Part shown: positions 22,038 to 32,299 of the stretch, in pieces
Layout: each line of letters starts with the position of its first letter
Position numbering within the stretch: position 1 is the first letter of the stretch
Assembly (NCBI GenBank): GCA_023374045.1
Contig: CM041779.1
Coordinates: forward strand, 145,205,485-145,269,484
Direction of reading: 5' to 3'
Length of the DNA stretch: 64,000 nt
Source: Limonium bicolor
Taxonomy: Eukaryota > Streptophyta > Magnoliopsida > Caryophyllales > Plumbaginaceae
Made by a program: the position numbers and the translations under genes
The notes under the pieces: generated by a model
What the model was told of the DNA's origin: nothing
The model's database searches: none
Seen by the model: the letters and a program-made list of their open reading frames with translations, nothing else

Positions 22038-25000
22038 CTAAGAAGTAAACAATGACGGGTACTTCGCCTTCATCTTATCTTCCAGCTCCCAAGTGGCCTC
22101 CTCAACGTCCTGGTTAGACCAAAGAACTTTCACCAGTCTCACGGACTTATGGCGAGTGTCTCGAGTCTTAGTATCCAGAATCCGTACCGGAGTCTCCACT
22201 GATCGCATGGTCGGCTCTAAGGTTAGCCTTTCAGGCTGAAGCACATGAGACGGATGAGACATATACTTCTTCAACTGGGACACATGAAATACATCATGTA
22301 CCTTGCCCAGCTCGGCGGGTAGGTCTAGTCTATAGGCTACCGGGCCGATCCGCTCCGTCACAACATAAGGCCCCACATATTTTGGGCTCAACTTGCCCTT
22401 CTGGCCAAAACGAAATACTCCCTTCATGGGGGATACCCTCAAAAATACCTGATCGCCCACGGCGAACTCCAGGTCACGTCTGCGCACATCTGCGTACGAC
22501 TTCTGTCTATCCTGAGATGCCTTCATGTTAGCCCGGATCTGGCGAACTTCTGCCTGGACTTGTTCAAGATACTCTGGTCCTATAATGACCGTCTCACTCG
22601 ACTCATCCCAGCATAATGGCGTGCGGCATGGTCTACCGTACAAGGCCTGGAAGGGAGACATCTTGATCGAAGCGTGGTAACTGTTGTTGTAACTAAACTC
22701 GATCAGATGTAACTTATCAATCCAGCTGGTCTGAAAGTCAAGTGCACAAGCACGTAGCATATCCTCAAGTGTCTGAATGGTGCGCTCACTCTAACCATCG
22801 GTCTGTGGGTGAAACGCTGTACTCAATTTCAGTTCAGTACCCAATGCTTCTCGTTTAGACTTCCAATATCTGGATAAGAATCTGGTATCTCTGTCAGATA
22901 CAATCATTTTCGGTACACCATGATGTCTTACAATTTCCTTATCAAAGAGTTCTGCCAATCTTGCCACTTTCCAAGTGTCCTTCATCGGAATGAATCGGGC
23001 CACTTTGGTCAATCGGTCAACTACAACCCATATCATATTCAGACCTCCCCTTGTAGGCGGAAGCCCTACTACAAAGTCCATGGAGATATCATGGAACTTC
23101 CACTCAGGCACTGGCATTGGCTGTACCATACCACCAGGCCGTCGGTGCTCAAACTTGACCTTCTGGCAAGTGAGACACCTCAACACATAATCACTTACAT
23201 CTTTCTTCATTCCAGTCCACCAAAAATACCTTTTCATACTCTTATACATCTTTGAAGCTCCAGGGTGAATCGAAGTAGTAGAACAATGGGATTCACTCAA
23301 TACGTGCTCCTTCAACTCAGCGCTACTCCTAGGTATACAATCGGCCATTCAGCCTAATCAGGTCATCATCGTGGAGTCTGAAGTCGTACTTCTGACTCGA
23401 ATGTCCGTCAATAATTCTGCCGGATCTCCAGCATGTACTGATCCGTCATCTGAGCACTCCGCACCTCTTCAACCAAGCCAGTATGAGAGACTAGCGAATG
23501 GAGAGAGTGTGCTCGGCGACTCAATGCGTCAGCTACCACATTTGCCTTACCCTCCTTATATTGCAGATTAATGTCGTAGTCATTCAGAAATTCAACCCAC
23601 CTTCTTTGCCTCATGTTCAACTCTTTCTGAGTGAACAAGTACTTTAAGCTTTTGTGGTCAGAATAAATCGTCACACTTACCCCATACAAATAATGTCGCC
23701 ATATCTTCAATGCGAAGACAATGGCACCCAATTCTAAGTCGTGGGTAGGGTAGTTCTCCTCATGCTTCTTCAGCTGACGGGAGGCGTATGCTACGACCTT
23801 CCCGTGCTGCATCAATACACAACCCATACCTCTGCCTGATGCGTCGCAGTAGACCTCAAAACCATCTGGACCGTCTGGTATAGTCAGGACTGGTGCAGAT
23901 GTCAGAGCATCCTTGAGACTCGCGAAAGAACTCTCACAGTCGACTGTCCACTCGAATGGTGCATCCTTCTTCATTAAGGAAGTCATCGGCTTCGAGACAC
24001 TGGAGAAGTCCTTCACAAACCTCCTATAATAACCTGCTAGACCGAGGAAGCTCCTGATATCAGTGACTGTCTTCGGCCTAGGCTAGGTGCGCACAGCATC
24101 AATCTTTGCCGGATCAACAGCGATCCCGGCCTCAGAAATCACATGTCCAAGAAAGGATACTTGGTCCAACCAAAATTCACATTTCGAAAACTTTGCATAC
24201 AACTGATTCCCCCTCAATGTTTGTAACACATTTCTCAGGTGGATTTCGTGCTCACCTCGTGATTTAGAATACACAAGAATATCATCGATGAAGACTACCA
24301 CTGATTTGTCCAACTGATCTTGGAACAAACGGTTCATTAAGTCCATGAACTTTGCTGGTGCATTCGATAAGCCAAACGGCATAACTGTGAACTCATAATG
24401 CCCATACCTCGTTCTGAAAGCTGTCTTTTCGATATCACTATCACGGATGGCAATCTGATGGTATCCGGAACGTAAGTCTATCTTGGAGAATACTGATGCA
24501 CCCCTCAGCTGATCAAATAGATCGTCGATGCGTGGTAAAGGGTAACGGTTCTTCACCGTAACAGCATTCAGCTCCCGATAATCAATACACAGGCGGAGGC
24601 TACCGTCCTTCTTCTTCACGAAGAGGACCGGCGCTCCCCATGGTGAAACACTAGGGCGGATAAAGCCCTTGTCAAGTAGGTCTCTCAGCTGCTCCTTGAG
24701 CTCTGTCATCTCTGCTGGAGCCATACGATAAGGTGCTTTCGCAATGGGTCCAGTGCCCGGTACTAAGTCGATCTCAAACTCAACCTCTCGTGCTGGCGGC
24801 ATGCCCGGCAGTTCCTTAGGAAATACATCAGGAAACTCCGACACTACCGGCACATCTGGGCTAAACTCAGGGTCTCTCTCTATGTCCTGGACATAGCAGA
24901 GGTATACATCACTCCCTCGTCGTAACTCACGATACATGGCCATGGCGGTGATGATCTGTGTCGAAGGCTCCCTGGGCCTCTGGCGGTATGATATAGTAAC

Positions 25001-25426
25001 CCCAGATGGACTCCGAAGAAGCAGTCGATGCTCGGCACATAGGATTCTACCCTTGTACCGCTCCAACCAGTTCATCCCGACAATCACATCAAATCCAAGT
25101 CCGTCGAACTCTATCAGGTCGATCGGGAACTCTTCACCTCTGATTCTTACAATGACATCTCGGTGGTAGCGGGTACACCTGATCCGCTCTTTCAATGGGA
25201 GAGTGACCAAGAAGTCTGGCATCTCCTCTCCATCTAACCCCAGCCTCTTCGCAAAAGATAGCGAAACAAATGTGTGTGAGGATCCAGAGTCAAACAAGAT
25301 CGATGCATCCACGCCATTCACTGGAAAGGTACCAGTGAGGATTGTGCCGCTCTTGCCGGCTTCTGCCTCATTGCAGACACTCAGTGTACCTTCCGTTCCG
25401 AGTGCACAGCCTAATTCATTGGCAAA
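22038..25426 (-). pseudogene. pol polyprotein (protease, RT, RNase H, integrase), two stops and two frameshifts
   Basis: The frame opens after the stop at 25427-25429, with no ATG before the protease, so it needs splicing or fusion to gag. Protease shows [10 protein letters not shown] near 25290. RT shows the polymerase motif FIDDILVYS near 24290 and ends in an in-frame TAG (24083-24085), where relatives usually have Trp. RNase H begins with VYCDASG near 23848. Frame breaks lie near 23405 and 23340. Integrase has an HHCC region (C-X2-C near 23170) and catalytic Asp in SMDF and SDRD. A TAG (22791-22793) falls two codons before the expected catalytic Glu. The C-terminal part holds the KLSPKYVGPY module and a chromodomain-like tail, and the frame stops at 22038. 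These enzymes would copy and insert the element; this copy cannot make them as read. Confidence 0.92.
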
Positions 25427-26481
25427 CTAATAAGTATTGGGTAACAACACGGTTGATATACTTCAATAACTCCACTTTATTCATTAACACCTTCTCTTTA
25501 CAACATTGTTGGTTTACATGGTTGATACAACTTAAAACATATGTAACTCCCTTAACATATACTGGCTTAACACATTACAAAAGTATACAAGGCTTTAGAA
25601 TTGTCTGAAGGTCAAATTCAAACGTCCGGGTTTCATGTGTGTGGCATTGATCACTGCCGACGGTGCGGTATTCAGTTTGATCTTCCTGATGCCATGATAT
25701 AGCATCCTTGACTGCCCACCCATGATTAACACATCTCCTGACTTTAGTATTAACTTCCTTGCGAGATCAGCACGCTTCTGCTCGCCATACACAAATACTG
25801 CGGTATCACCAATGGACCAAGACACCACGGGTACTCCCTTACTTAGAGACTCGGGTGACTCGTCCTTATCTTGGTGTAAACCTAACCGTCCACCTTTCTG
25901 GTAGAAGTTCACGATACACAAATCTGCTTCCACATTTGGAATCGAATCCGTTTCAACTTGTTGAGCAATTCCCACGGCGTGATTAACAACCGCACGGAAC
26001 TCCTCAGGTATACTTGGTACTGTTGCTCCATCTTCAGCTCGCACTTCTTGATATGACTTGGTGTAAGGGTTCCAGTCCTTACCCATGCACATCATCTTCA
26101 ATTGCATTCTTGATCCGTTCGGGTATTCGGGTGTGTAGAAACCTCCAGGTTTAGCTCCAAGTTCGTCGCATCGTCTGATGACATGGATTTGTGCTTCCGG
26201 TGTCAGGTATCCATTTAAAAGTATCATACCTGGCTGGATAACCTGACATTGCTCCATTGGAAAGTCGGTGATGTTGATGGTGGTTTCTTCAGGGTTTGGT
26301 GTGGGTGGGATTGGATAACATATATTGAAGGTTCCTTTAAGTTTAAAATTATCTAATTAGGTGTCTTTCACACTACACTTTGACTCCTTACTCACATGAT
26401 AATACACTTGAACTCACTAATACACATAAGCATGAAATGCGGTATGCAATCACTTATTACATTCAACAGTTTAGGCGGTAC
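25411..26481 (-). other. Putative 1,071-nt GT-AG intron or inserted block holding the AlkB ORF
   Basis: On the minus strand gag reads CCAG then GTACCG at 26481. Pol resumes after GAATTAG at 25411. Cutting here removes the gag stop and the AlkB ORF and joins gag to protease in the same frame (phase 1 to phase 1). An earlier AG at the TTATTAG near 25427 would hit a stop at once. Splicing is inference. The segment also has AATAAAG downstream of the AlkB stop, which could be a relic of a captured 3' UTR. Confidence 0.45.
25595..26257 (-). CDS. AlkB-family (ALKBH1-like) 2-oxoglutarate/Fe(II) dioxygenase captured in the retrotransposon
   Basis: The 220-residue ORF has no frameshift or stop. It resembles plant ALKBH1-type proteins: an N-terminal PGMILLNGYLTPEAQ, then GGFYTPEYPNGSRMQLKMMC (41-57 region), then the jelly-roll core. 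The iron ligands are present as H128-x-D130 (LHQDKDE) and H188 (YHGIRKI). The 2-oxoglutarate-binding R212-x-N-x-T-x-R218 (GRLNLTFRQF) closes the protein. AlkB enzymes oxidatively remove methyl groups from nucleic acids; the substrate here is unknown. The frame stays open for ~33 codons upstream of the ATG, to a stop near 26356, so an upstream exon or longer start is possible. It lies between gag and protease, in sense and in their frame, inside TSD-flanked LTRs. It is intact while gag and pol are broken. A role in demethylating element RNA or DNA is inference. Confidence 0.9.
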   Translation of the reverse strand: MEQCQVIQPGMILLNGYLTPEAQIHVIRRCDELGAKPGGFYTPEYPNGSRMQLKMMCMGKDWNPYTKSYQEVRAEDGATVPSIPEEFRAVVNHAVGIAQQVETDSIPNVEADLCIVNFYQKGGRLGLHQDKDESPESLSKGVPVVSWSIGDTAVFVYGEQKRADLARKLILKSGDVLIMGGQSRMLYHGIRKIKLNTAPSAVINATHMKPGRLNLTFRQF

Positions 26482-27936
26482 CTGGTCTAGAAGAGGGCCC
26501 TGGCGCCTCAGACCGGTCCACCACATTCAGGGTGGCCTTGCTAGGTCCCGACCCTTTCCCCTTCTGGGAATCAGTATGCCTCTGATCAGTGGGTGGCTGG
26601 TTAGCCGTCTTCGGGCCATCAATAGCTGTTGTGGCCTTACCCTTCCACTGCCCCTTGGGCTTGTTGACTCTGCTGTTGGGGTTCCGGTAACACTCGTGGT
26701 CACGGTGACCCCACTTCTCGCAGTATCGACACTGCACCTCATTTCCCTTGCAGTCCTTGCCGGGGTGGTCTCCATTGCACCACTTACAGTAATAGTGGCG
26801 CTCCGGTCCAGAGCCCGTGCTAGCTGCTATCACAATACACATCCAGTACTTGTTTCACAACTTATCAGCATACACTTCACTTATCACACAAGATTAAATA
26901 TTTACCCTTAGGTGGGTAAGAGCGTAGGGGCTTCGCCGCATAAGCATATGTGAGCTTCAGTGGCTCCTCAGCTGTGGTGGTTTGGGCTTGGCCTTGTCAC
27001 CCTGGTGCTGACTCTTCTGGGGCTGGGGATAAGGTTTTTCTTTTTCTTTCCTCCCCCGTACCCCTGCGGACTCTGGCCCTCGGTGGCCTTGCGCTTGTGC
27101 GCATTCTCTTCGTCCCTCAGACGGACGGTGATCTCCACCTTAGCAGCGGCATGATAGCACTCTTGAATTTAGGATGGTCAGTCATGCCCCGCAATACATA
27201 CTCACAAACTCACATTAACACTCACTTGTAGACTACACATATTCACATCACTCTTATTTAAATTATCTGCAAGGTAGTATACTCAGCTGGCCCCATCCCA
27301 TAGCGAAGACGGTGGTTGAGACCGTTATAGAAACGGTTTACCAGCACCCGGTTCGAGTATCCCAGGTCTGGTAACAGGTGGACAAGGCCGGTGAAGGCAG
27401 TGTAATACTCATCAACCGACACCTTGTCCCCCTGCCTCAGACTATCCAGCTCAAGGCGCTTGGCCTCTTGAACGTGCACAGGGTAGTATTTGGCTCGCAG
27501 CAGAGCCGTGTACTCCTCCATCCAAACTGAGGATCCGCCATCCGGTCCTCTCTCACAAGCTTCCACCAGTTTTGTGCCGAACCCTTCAGGTAGTAAGCGG
27601 CAAGACGGACCTTAGCCTCTGAAGGTACAGCCAAGGTCTCGTAGGCGGTCTCCAACTCGGAGATGTACGCCTCCAGCTTACGTGGGTCGGTCTCCCCATG
27701 AAATGAAGGGGTCTCAAGTCTGCCAATGCCTTGACCAGTTGGTCTCTGTGGCGGTGGCGGTGGTGGTTGAACTCCGGGCATCTGCCCCTGCTGTATCGCA
27801 GCCACAAGTGGGGTACCATCTGGGCTACAGCGGCTGCTACAGCCTCAGCCATAACCTGGGCCGTAGTATTCTCGCTCTGGTCACCCACATTACCGGTACC
27901 ACTTCCGCGGCCTCTACCGTGCGGTCTACCTGTCAT
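26471..27936 (-). pseudogene. gag of element A, split by frame changes and intron-like gaps
   Basis: Gag starts at 27936 (MTGRPHGRG). It shifts frame near 27810 to a proline-rich stretch and the capsid-like LETPSFHGETDPRKLEAYI ... NWWKLVRE. It shifts again near 27545 to WMEEYTALLRAKYYP ... VNRFYNGLNHRLRYG. After an AT-rich gap (about 27163-27266) the reading resumes as ECYHAAAKVEITVRLRDEE, then a lysine-rich part with a further shift. Past an 82-nt intron the last frame (to 26471) has two knuckle-like motifs, CKWCNGDHPGKDC and CRYCEKWGHRDHEC. The second fits C-X2-C-X4-H-X4-C. Gag forms the particle and binds RNA. The shifts may be decay or assembly indels. Confidence 0.82.
26824..26905 (-). 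other. Probable 82-nt spliceosomal intron in gag
   Basis: On the minus strand the exon ends CCACCTAAGG, the intron begins GTAAATATTT and ends TGATAGCAG. The next exon (CTAGCACGGG) continues in the same phase, giving SYPPK-ASTGSGPER. The intron is AT-rich relative to the flanking exons. Confidence 0.6.
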
Positions 27937-28131
27937 CTGTATTCACATGAATATTCATTAGCAATATGCTTGCACACTTATCGGTCCAACGGTTGTAACG
28001 CTTCCCGACAATAAGGTATCTCCACACTTAGTTAGTGGTTAACCTTTCCAATGTTAATGAAGTAACTGTAGTTAGGTTTCCTAACTCGGTTATATTCCTA
28101 AGCTCGGATTCTAGTCAATGAGCGATACTTC
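27937..28131 (-). other. Leader between PBS and gag of element A
   Basis: About 195 nt with no ORF of note. 28120-28125 GAGCGA pairs with 28130-28135 TCGCTC, folding part of the PBS into a stem. Confidence 0.6.
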
Positions 28132-28143
28132 GCTCTGATACCA
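28132..28143 (-). other. Primer-binding site of element A, initiator tRNA-Met type
   Basis: The minus strand reads TGGTATCAGAGC, complementary to the 3' end of plant tRNA-iMet, 5 nt from the LTR end. Confidence 0.92.
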
Positions 28144-28239
28144 CTTTTTGTAACACCCCTAACACGCACATGATACTAAATGAAATCGCAGCGGAATTAA
28201 ATAACTAAACAGTAACTAACGCTTCGGTGCTACAACGCC

Positions 28240-28261
28240 GTCAACCACCCACGTGGTTGAC
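28240..28261 (-). other. Conserved LTR-terminal hairpin (element A, 5' LTR)
   Basis: Identical to the copy at 17903-17924. In the element RNA it would lie ~100 nt upstream of the PBS. Confidence 0.85.
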
Positions 28262-31200
28262 AAGGCAGAATAAATACAAGTGTACCGGTCTGATGATCAG
28301 ACTCCCGAGCATAAAACTAAACCATAATACATCATATACAATACCGAGTGTTACATATTCATCACTGTATCACATCACTGGTAACTGCCACAACCAAATG
28401 TATAACATGCCACGGGAGCACAGGCGCATCCCGGGCCAACATCCAAAAGTATACAAAAGTAAACCTGCATCCTAGGATCTAAAGCCACTCCGCTTCTTCG
28501 ATCCTCATCCTGCAGTATAAGAAATATGGATCCCCGAGGGGGTCAGCAACCCTTGGCTGGTATGGCTAACGCGCAGCCCATCGGCTACCGGGATACGCGC
28601 AACTAATTGTCATGATAACATGGCATTCATTTATATACATAACATAACATAACATGTGGCATAGCAACAATAGTGCACAGCACAACAACACATACACAGT
28701 GGATCTTCATTCCACAATAACAAACCACAAGGGTCAAATAACACAAGAGCCTAGAGAGTGATTCACTCTCATGTTAAGCTCGTTAAACACACTCATTACC
28801 GTTCTGTTAGACGAACGAGTAACTTAAGTCACAGATGGTTCGGATTTAGTGACCCGAACACACCACACAAACACATGTTCCCACTAAACCGATCATAAGT
28901 CAGAATAGGTAAGCTTTGGAAGAAGCTAGCGGGAGATCGAACGCCAAATTAAGGAGAACAATCTTAACAACATAAGAGTCGAATCTGATTCAGATATCTA
29001 CTCTTAACTTACATGCATGACCGGACAACCGGATTCCTCACTTCCCAGTTAACACTTGTTAGAAGTTCATAGTGGAACTTAACAACCAACACAATAGGTG
29101 GTAAGTCATGTTAGACACACACAAGGGAAATGAGTCACAACATAACATCACAATAATATGAACAACTGTAAACTCATTACATGTTTAAGTCTTATAACGT
29201 CATAAACACAAGAAAAACATACAACACACAAGCCGGTGTAAACCGGTAGGCAACAGACTGCAAGAAAACCATACCTTGGTCCTTGCCTTGATTTGTTTCC
29301 ACCGTAGGTCACTCCTATACATGATTCAAGAACGTCGGTTAATTAACTTACTTAACCTCCAAATTTACTAAGTGTTTAACATAATTATTTGACATGTTTA
29401 ATGTCTAACTTACCCTAGGTTACCTTCATTATATACCCTAGGGTTAACTACATAGGTCACATTCTTTTCTGTTTTTTTTTTTACAAGTTTAGGTCCGACC
29501 GACCTTACCGACCGAACTTGTCCAAGTTCGGTCGATTCCAGAACACATTTCCGTCAAAATTTTCTACTCCGACCGAACCTACCAAGTTCGGTCCTATGTT
29601 CGGTCTTTTCCCGAGAGTTTCTCCCCTTTGTAAATTTAGCCCGACCGAACTTACCAAGTCCGTCCTATGTTCGGTCGGTTCCAGTAACTCAATCCGTACA
29701 CAAAATACAAGCCCGACCGACCTTGCAAGTCCGGTCCCCAAGGTCGGTCTTTTCCAGAAGCCAATTCTCGCAGGGTAAACTGGGCTCGACCGACCTTGCA
29801 AGTTCGGTCGCAAGTTCGGTCTGGCCCAGACCCTTGTTTTCCTTTTTACATTCAACTCCAAACTTCACCCCATATACCCTAGTACACCCTAACCTCATTT
29901 AGGCACTTCAAATACACCTTAAGACATCCTTAAACACTCATAAAACTCATTTCTAATTCCTTAAGCCTTTACCCATTTCCTCACAAAATTCCTAACACTT
30001 ACAATTTTCTCCAAGTTTTTCAAGTGGTGTTTCATACCTATGATAACTATCATCCCAAAATGCTTTCTCCTTATTTTAACATCATCTCCCAAGCATCATC
30101 ACTCACAACTAACTCCTTATATCCATCTTGAAAATTCTTTTCCAAGTTTACACTTCCTCCTTATTACCAAAGTTTGCCTAAGTATTTACCTAAGTCCAAA
30201 ATGACTTTGGTACCTACTAAAACCTCAAGCTCATGCCTAAGTCCTTGTGACATCCCAAATCACCTTAATGCATGTTTCTTACCCAAGAACAACACTTAAC
30301 CAACCTAAACACCTCTTAACTTATCAAACTCATTTTAACTCTTAGAACTTCTCACTTATTACCTAAATTTCGACATAGGTTCTCCTAGAACATTTCTAAA
30401 CCAAAACACATTGTTTTTACCAACAAACAACCAAGAACACTAAAAATCCATCAAGCACTTATTATACACAAAACTCCACTCATAAAGCACTACATCACAA
30501 TATAGTGCATAATTTAAATTGCATGGCACTTAGGCCCTTAAATGACATGGCTCTTAGGCCCTTAAGATGCATAAATCATAAACACTGAATTTCCACAATA
30601 TATTTGCCTTTAACCTGCAAATACACTCAACAACACATATGCCTTTTACTAAGCTCTTGAGAACACTTTACTAAGTCATTCACCATTTGCTCTTTAGGTA
30701 GTTTTAACAAGCATTATAAGCTCATTTCTCCTAAGGCATTAAACAACATTAGGTTAGTAGATTTACCTCTTTCCAAACAACTTCTTTCTTGTTTCCTTTA
30801 AAAACCGGTAATGGTATTTGATTCTTTGGCAAGTTCTAAACAATATAAAACATTATAATGAGTATTCAAGCTATAAGCTTCATCTCATTGTAAACCCTAA
30901 TTTTACATTGTTTCAAAAACATTAATGTAGTTGTTTTACCTTGCTCTTTGAAGAGAGTTTGAATATCTAGCAAGAGAGGACTCCACCTAGTCCATGAAGA
31001 GTTGGAATGAAGCTAGAACAAGGTCACACAAAGAGCTCCTTCAATATATTTTCGGTTACCACAAAAACATGAAGGAAACGAAGTTTTTATTTGAGATTCC
31101 TTACCTAGAAGCAAAGGAGAGTAACAATATGTAAAAACACAAGCTCAAGCTCCTTCAATGGAGGAACTCCATGGCACCGAAATGGTGGTCTTGGAATTTT

Positions 31201-31411
31201 ACGAAGATAGGAATGAAGAGCTTGATGAGAGGAAGAGATTGGTGGTGTTTATTTTTGATTTGAACAAGTGAGCAAGATTTTACAAGAGATCAAAGAGGAG
31301 TTTTAATGGAGGTGGTGTGGTATTACCGTGGAAGAGAAGGAAGAAGAGGGGTGTGGAGCCGTGTGAACAAGGAAGGAAATGAGAGAATGAGATAGAATTT
31401 GCTTTTGAAGA

Positions 31412-31419
31412 TATTTATA
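31412..31419 (-). promoter_or_regulatory. Candidate TATA box in the 5' LTR of element A
   Basis: TATAAATA on the minus strand, same context as 21076-21083. It is ~630 bp from the U3 end and followed by a C/T-rich stretch suited to a plant start site. Confidence 0.6.
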
Positions 31420-32045
31420 CTTTATAAAGTAAAAAGTAGTTTATTTACTTATCATTACTTACTTAATACATTAATAAGAGAGTGGTGAGTCACCACACTT
31501 AAGAAAACTGGCCCCCATTTATACTTAGGGGTAATATAGTCTTTATTTGTCAATTTAATTACTTATACAAACATATGTTACAAAATAGCTTATAAAAATC
31601 ACTATTCATGAAAACAAGGCACATAGAAGTGAAATTTTTGATTTCCCATTAATATAGACATCCAAATGTGATACTATATAGTACACATATATATTTTAGA
31701 GTAATGATGGACATCTAGCCACTCAAAACTCATTTACAAGACAATTTTTCAAAAATGTGCTTTAAGACTCCTTAAAGCACATTTTGTGTTTAAACTTGTT
31801 TTCAAGCTTGGTTTTCTTTGGTAATTGGTTTAATATGTCATTAGTGTATAAATGAGGTCTTGGTAAGTTCATTAGGTCTTAACCAAGTTTATCCCAAGCT
31901 TAGAGCACATTTTGGCTCTTATTGACTTTAAAGCACATTTTGTGTTTTCTTTGTTAAATTTTTTACTAATGTTTCTAAGACTTTTTTAGTCTTAATACAC
32001 AATATTTAAGAGTTTATACAATATATTAAGGTTTGGGGTATTTCA

Positions 32046-32050
32046 GTGCT
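32046..32050. repeat. Target-site duplication of element A (right copy)
   Basis: GTGCT, matching 17807-17811. The empty site reads GGTGCT-CATA-AGCACC, a perfect 6-bp inverted repeat. Confidence 0.93.
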
Positions 32051-32263
32051 CATAAGCACCTCGCCACCTCTGTGGCTTAACCAAGGTCTCAATAATATTC
32101 CAATGTATCAGCAATATTCATATACGGTACTCACAAGCAGTCAGATGAACAAGTCATTCGTTTATAACCACCATGCATTCAACCCAATCCACACTCATTA
32201 ACACACATAGCATCTAAAACAACACCACAAACGAGCAATAACACAGTAAAAATGCAACAAGCC

Positions 32264-32299
32264 TACCCCTCTTAGAAATGGATTACGCCCATGTAATCC
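32264..32299 (-). other. Second PPT-like tract plus hairpin of element H
   Basis: TACCCCTCTTAGAAAT, a decayed PPT-like tract, is followed by GGATTAC/GTAATCC (32280-32286 with 32293-32299). This is the place matching 21991 in element A and 58501 in F. Confidence 0.65.

Larger units (their letters stand above)
17812..32045 (-). mobile_element. Element A: Ty3/gypsy (chromovirus-like) retrotransposon carrying an AlkB ORF
   Basis: This 14.2-kb minus-strand element has LTRs at 17812-21714 and 28149-32045, TG...CA ends and a perfect GTGCT TSD. It has a tRNA-iMet PBS (28132-28143) and a PPT (21715-21730). Sense order is leader, gag (26471-27936), AlkB ORF (25595-26257), protease-RT-RNase H-integrase (25426-22038). 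The order RT-RNase H-integrase is that of Ty3/gypsy. The C-terminal VKVLW....EATWE.E..M...YPSLF tail resembles the chromodomain region of Tekay/Del chromoviruses. Gag and pol are broken, so this copy is not autonomous as read, but the AlkB ORF is open. Confidence 0.93.
28149..32045 (-). repeat. 5' LTR of element A (3,897 bp)
   Basis: This is the full-length partner of 17812-21714. It repeats the terminal hairpin (28240-28261), the five-unit array (about 29502-29832) and the TATAAATA at 31412-31419. Differences are mostly 1-3-base indels, plus a short replaced patch near 28683-28725. This is the promoter-bearing copy for the element's own RNA. Confidence 0.95.

Noticed and set aside
22920..23255. 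Plus-strand ORFs opposite pol and gag (also 25342-25608, 26396-26911, 27682-28014)
   Set aside because: They are antisense shadows of clear retroviral domains on the minus strand.
25595..26257. AlkB ORF as an ordinary host gene at this locus
   Set aside because: It lies inside an element with paired LTRs and an exact TSD, in sense between gag and protease, so it moved with the element or entered it later.
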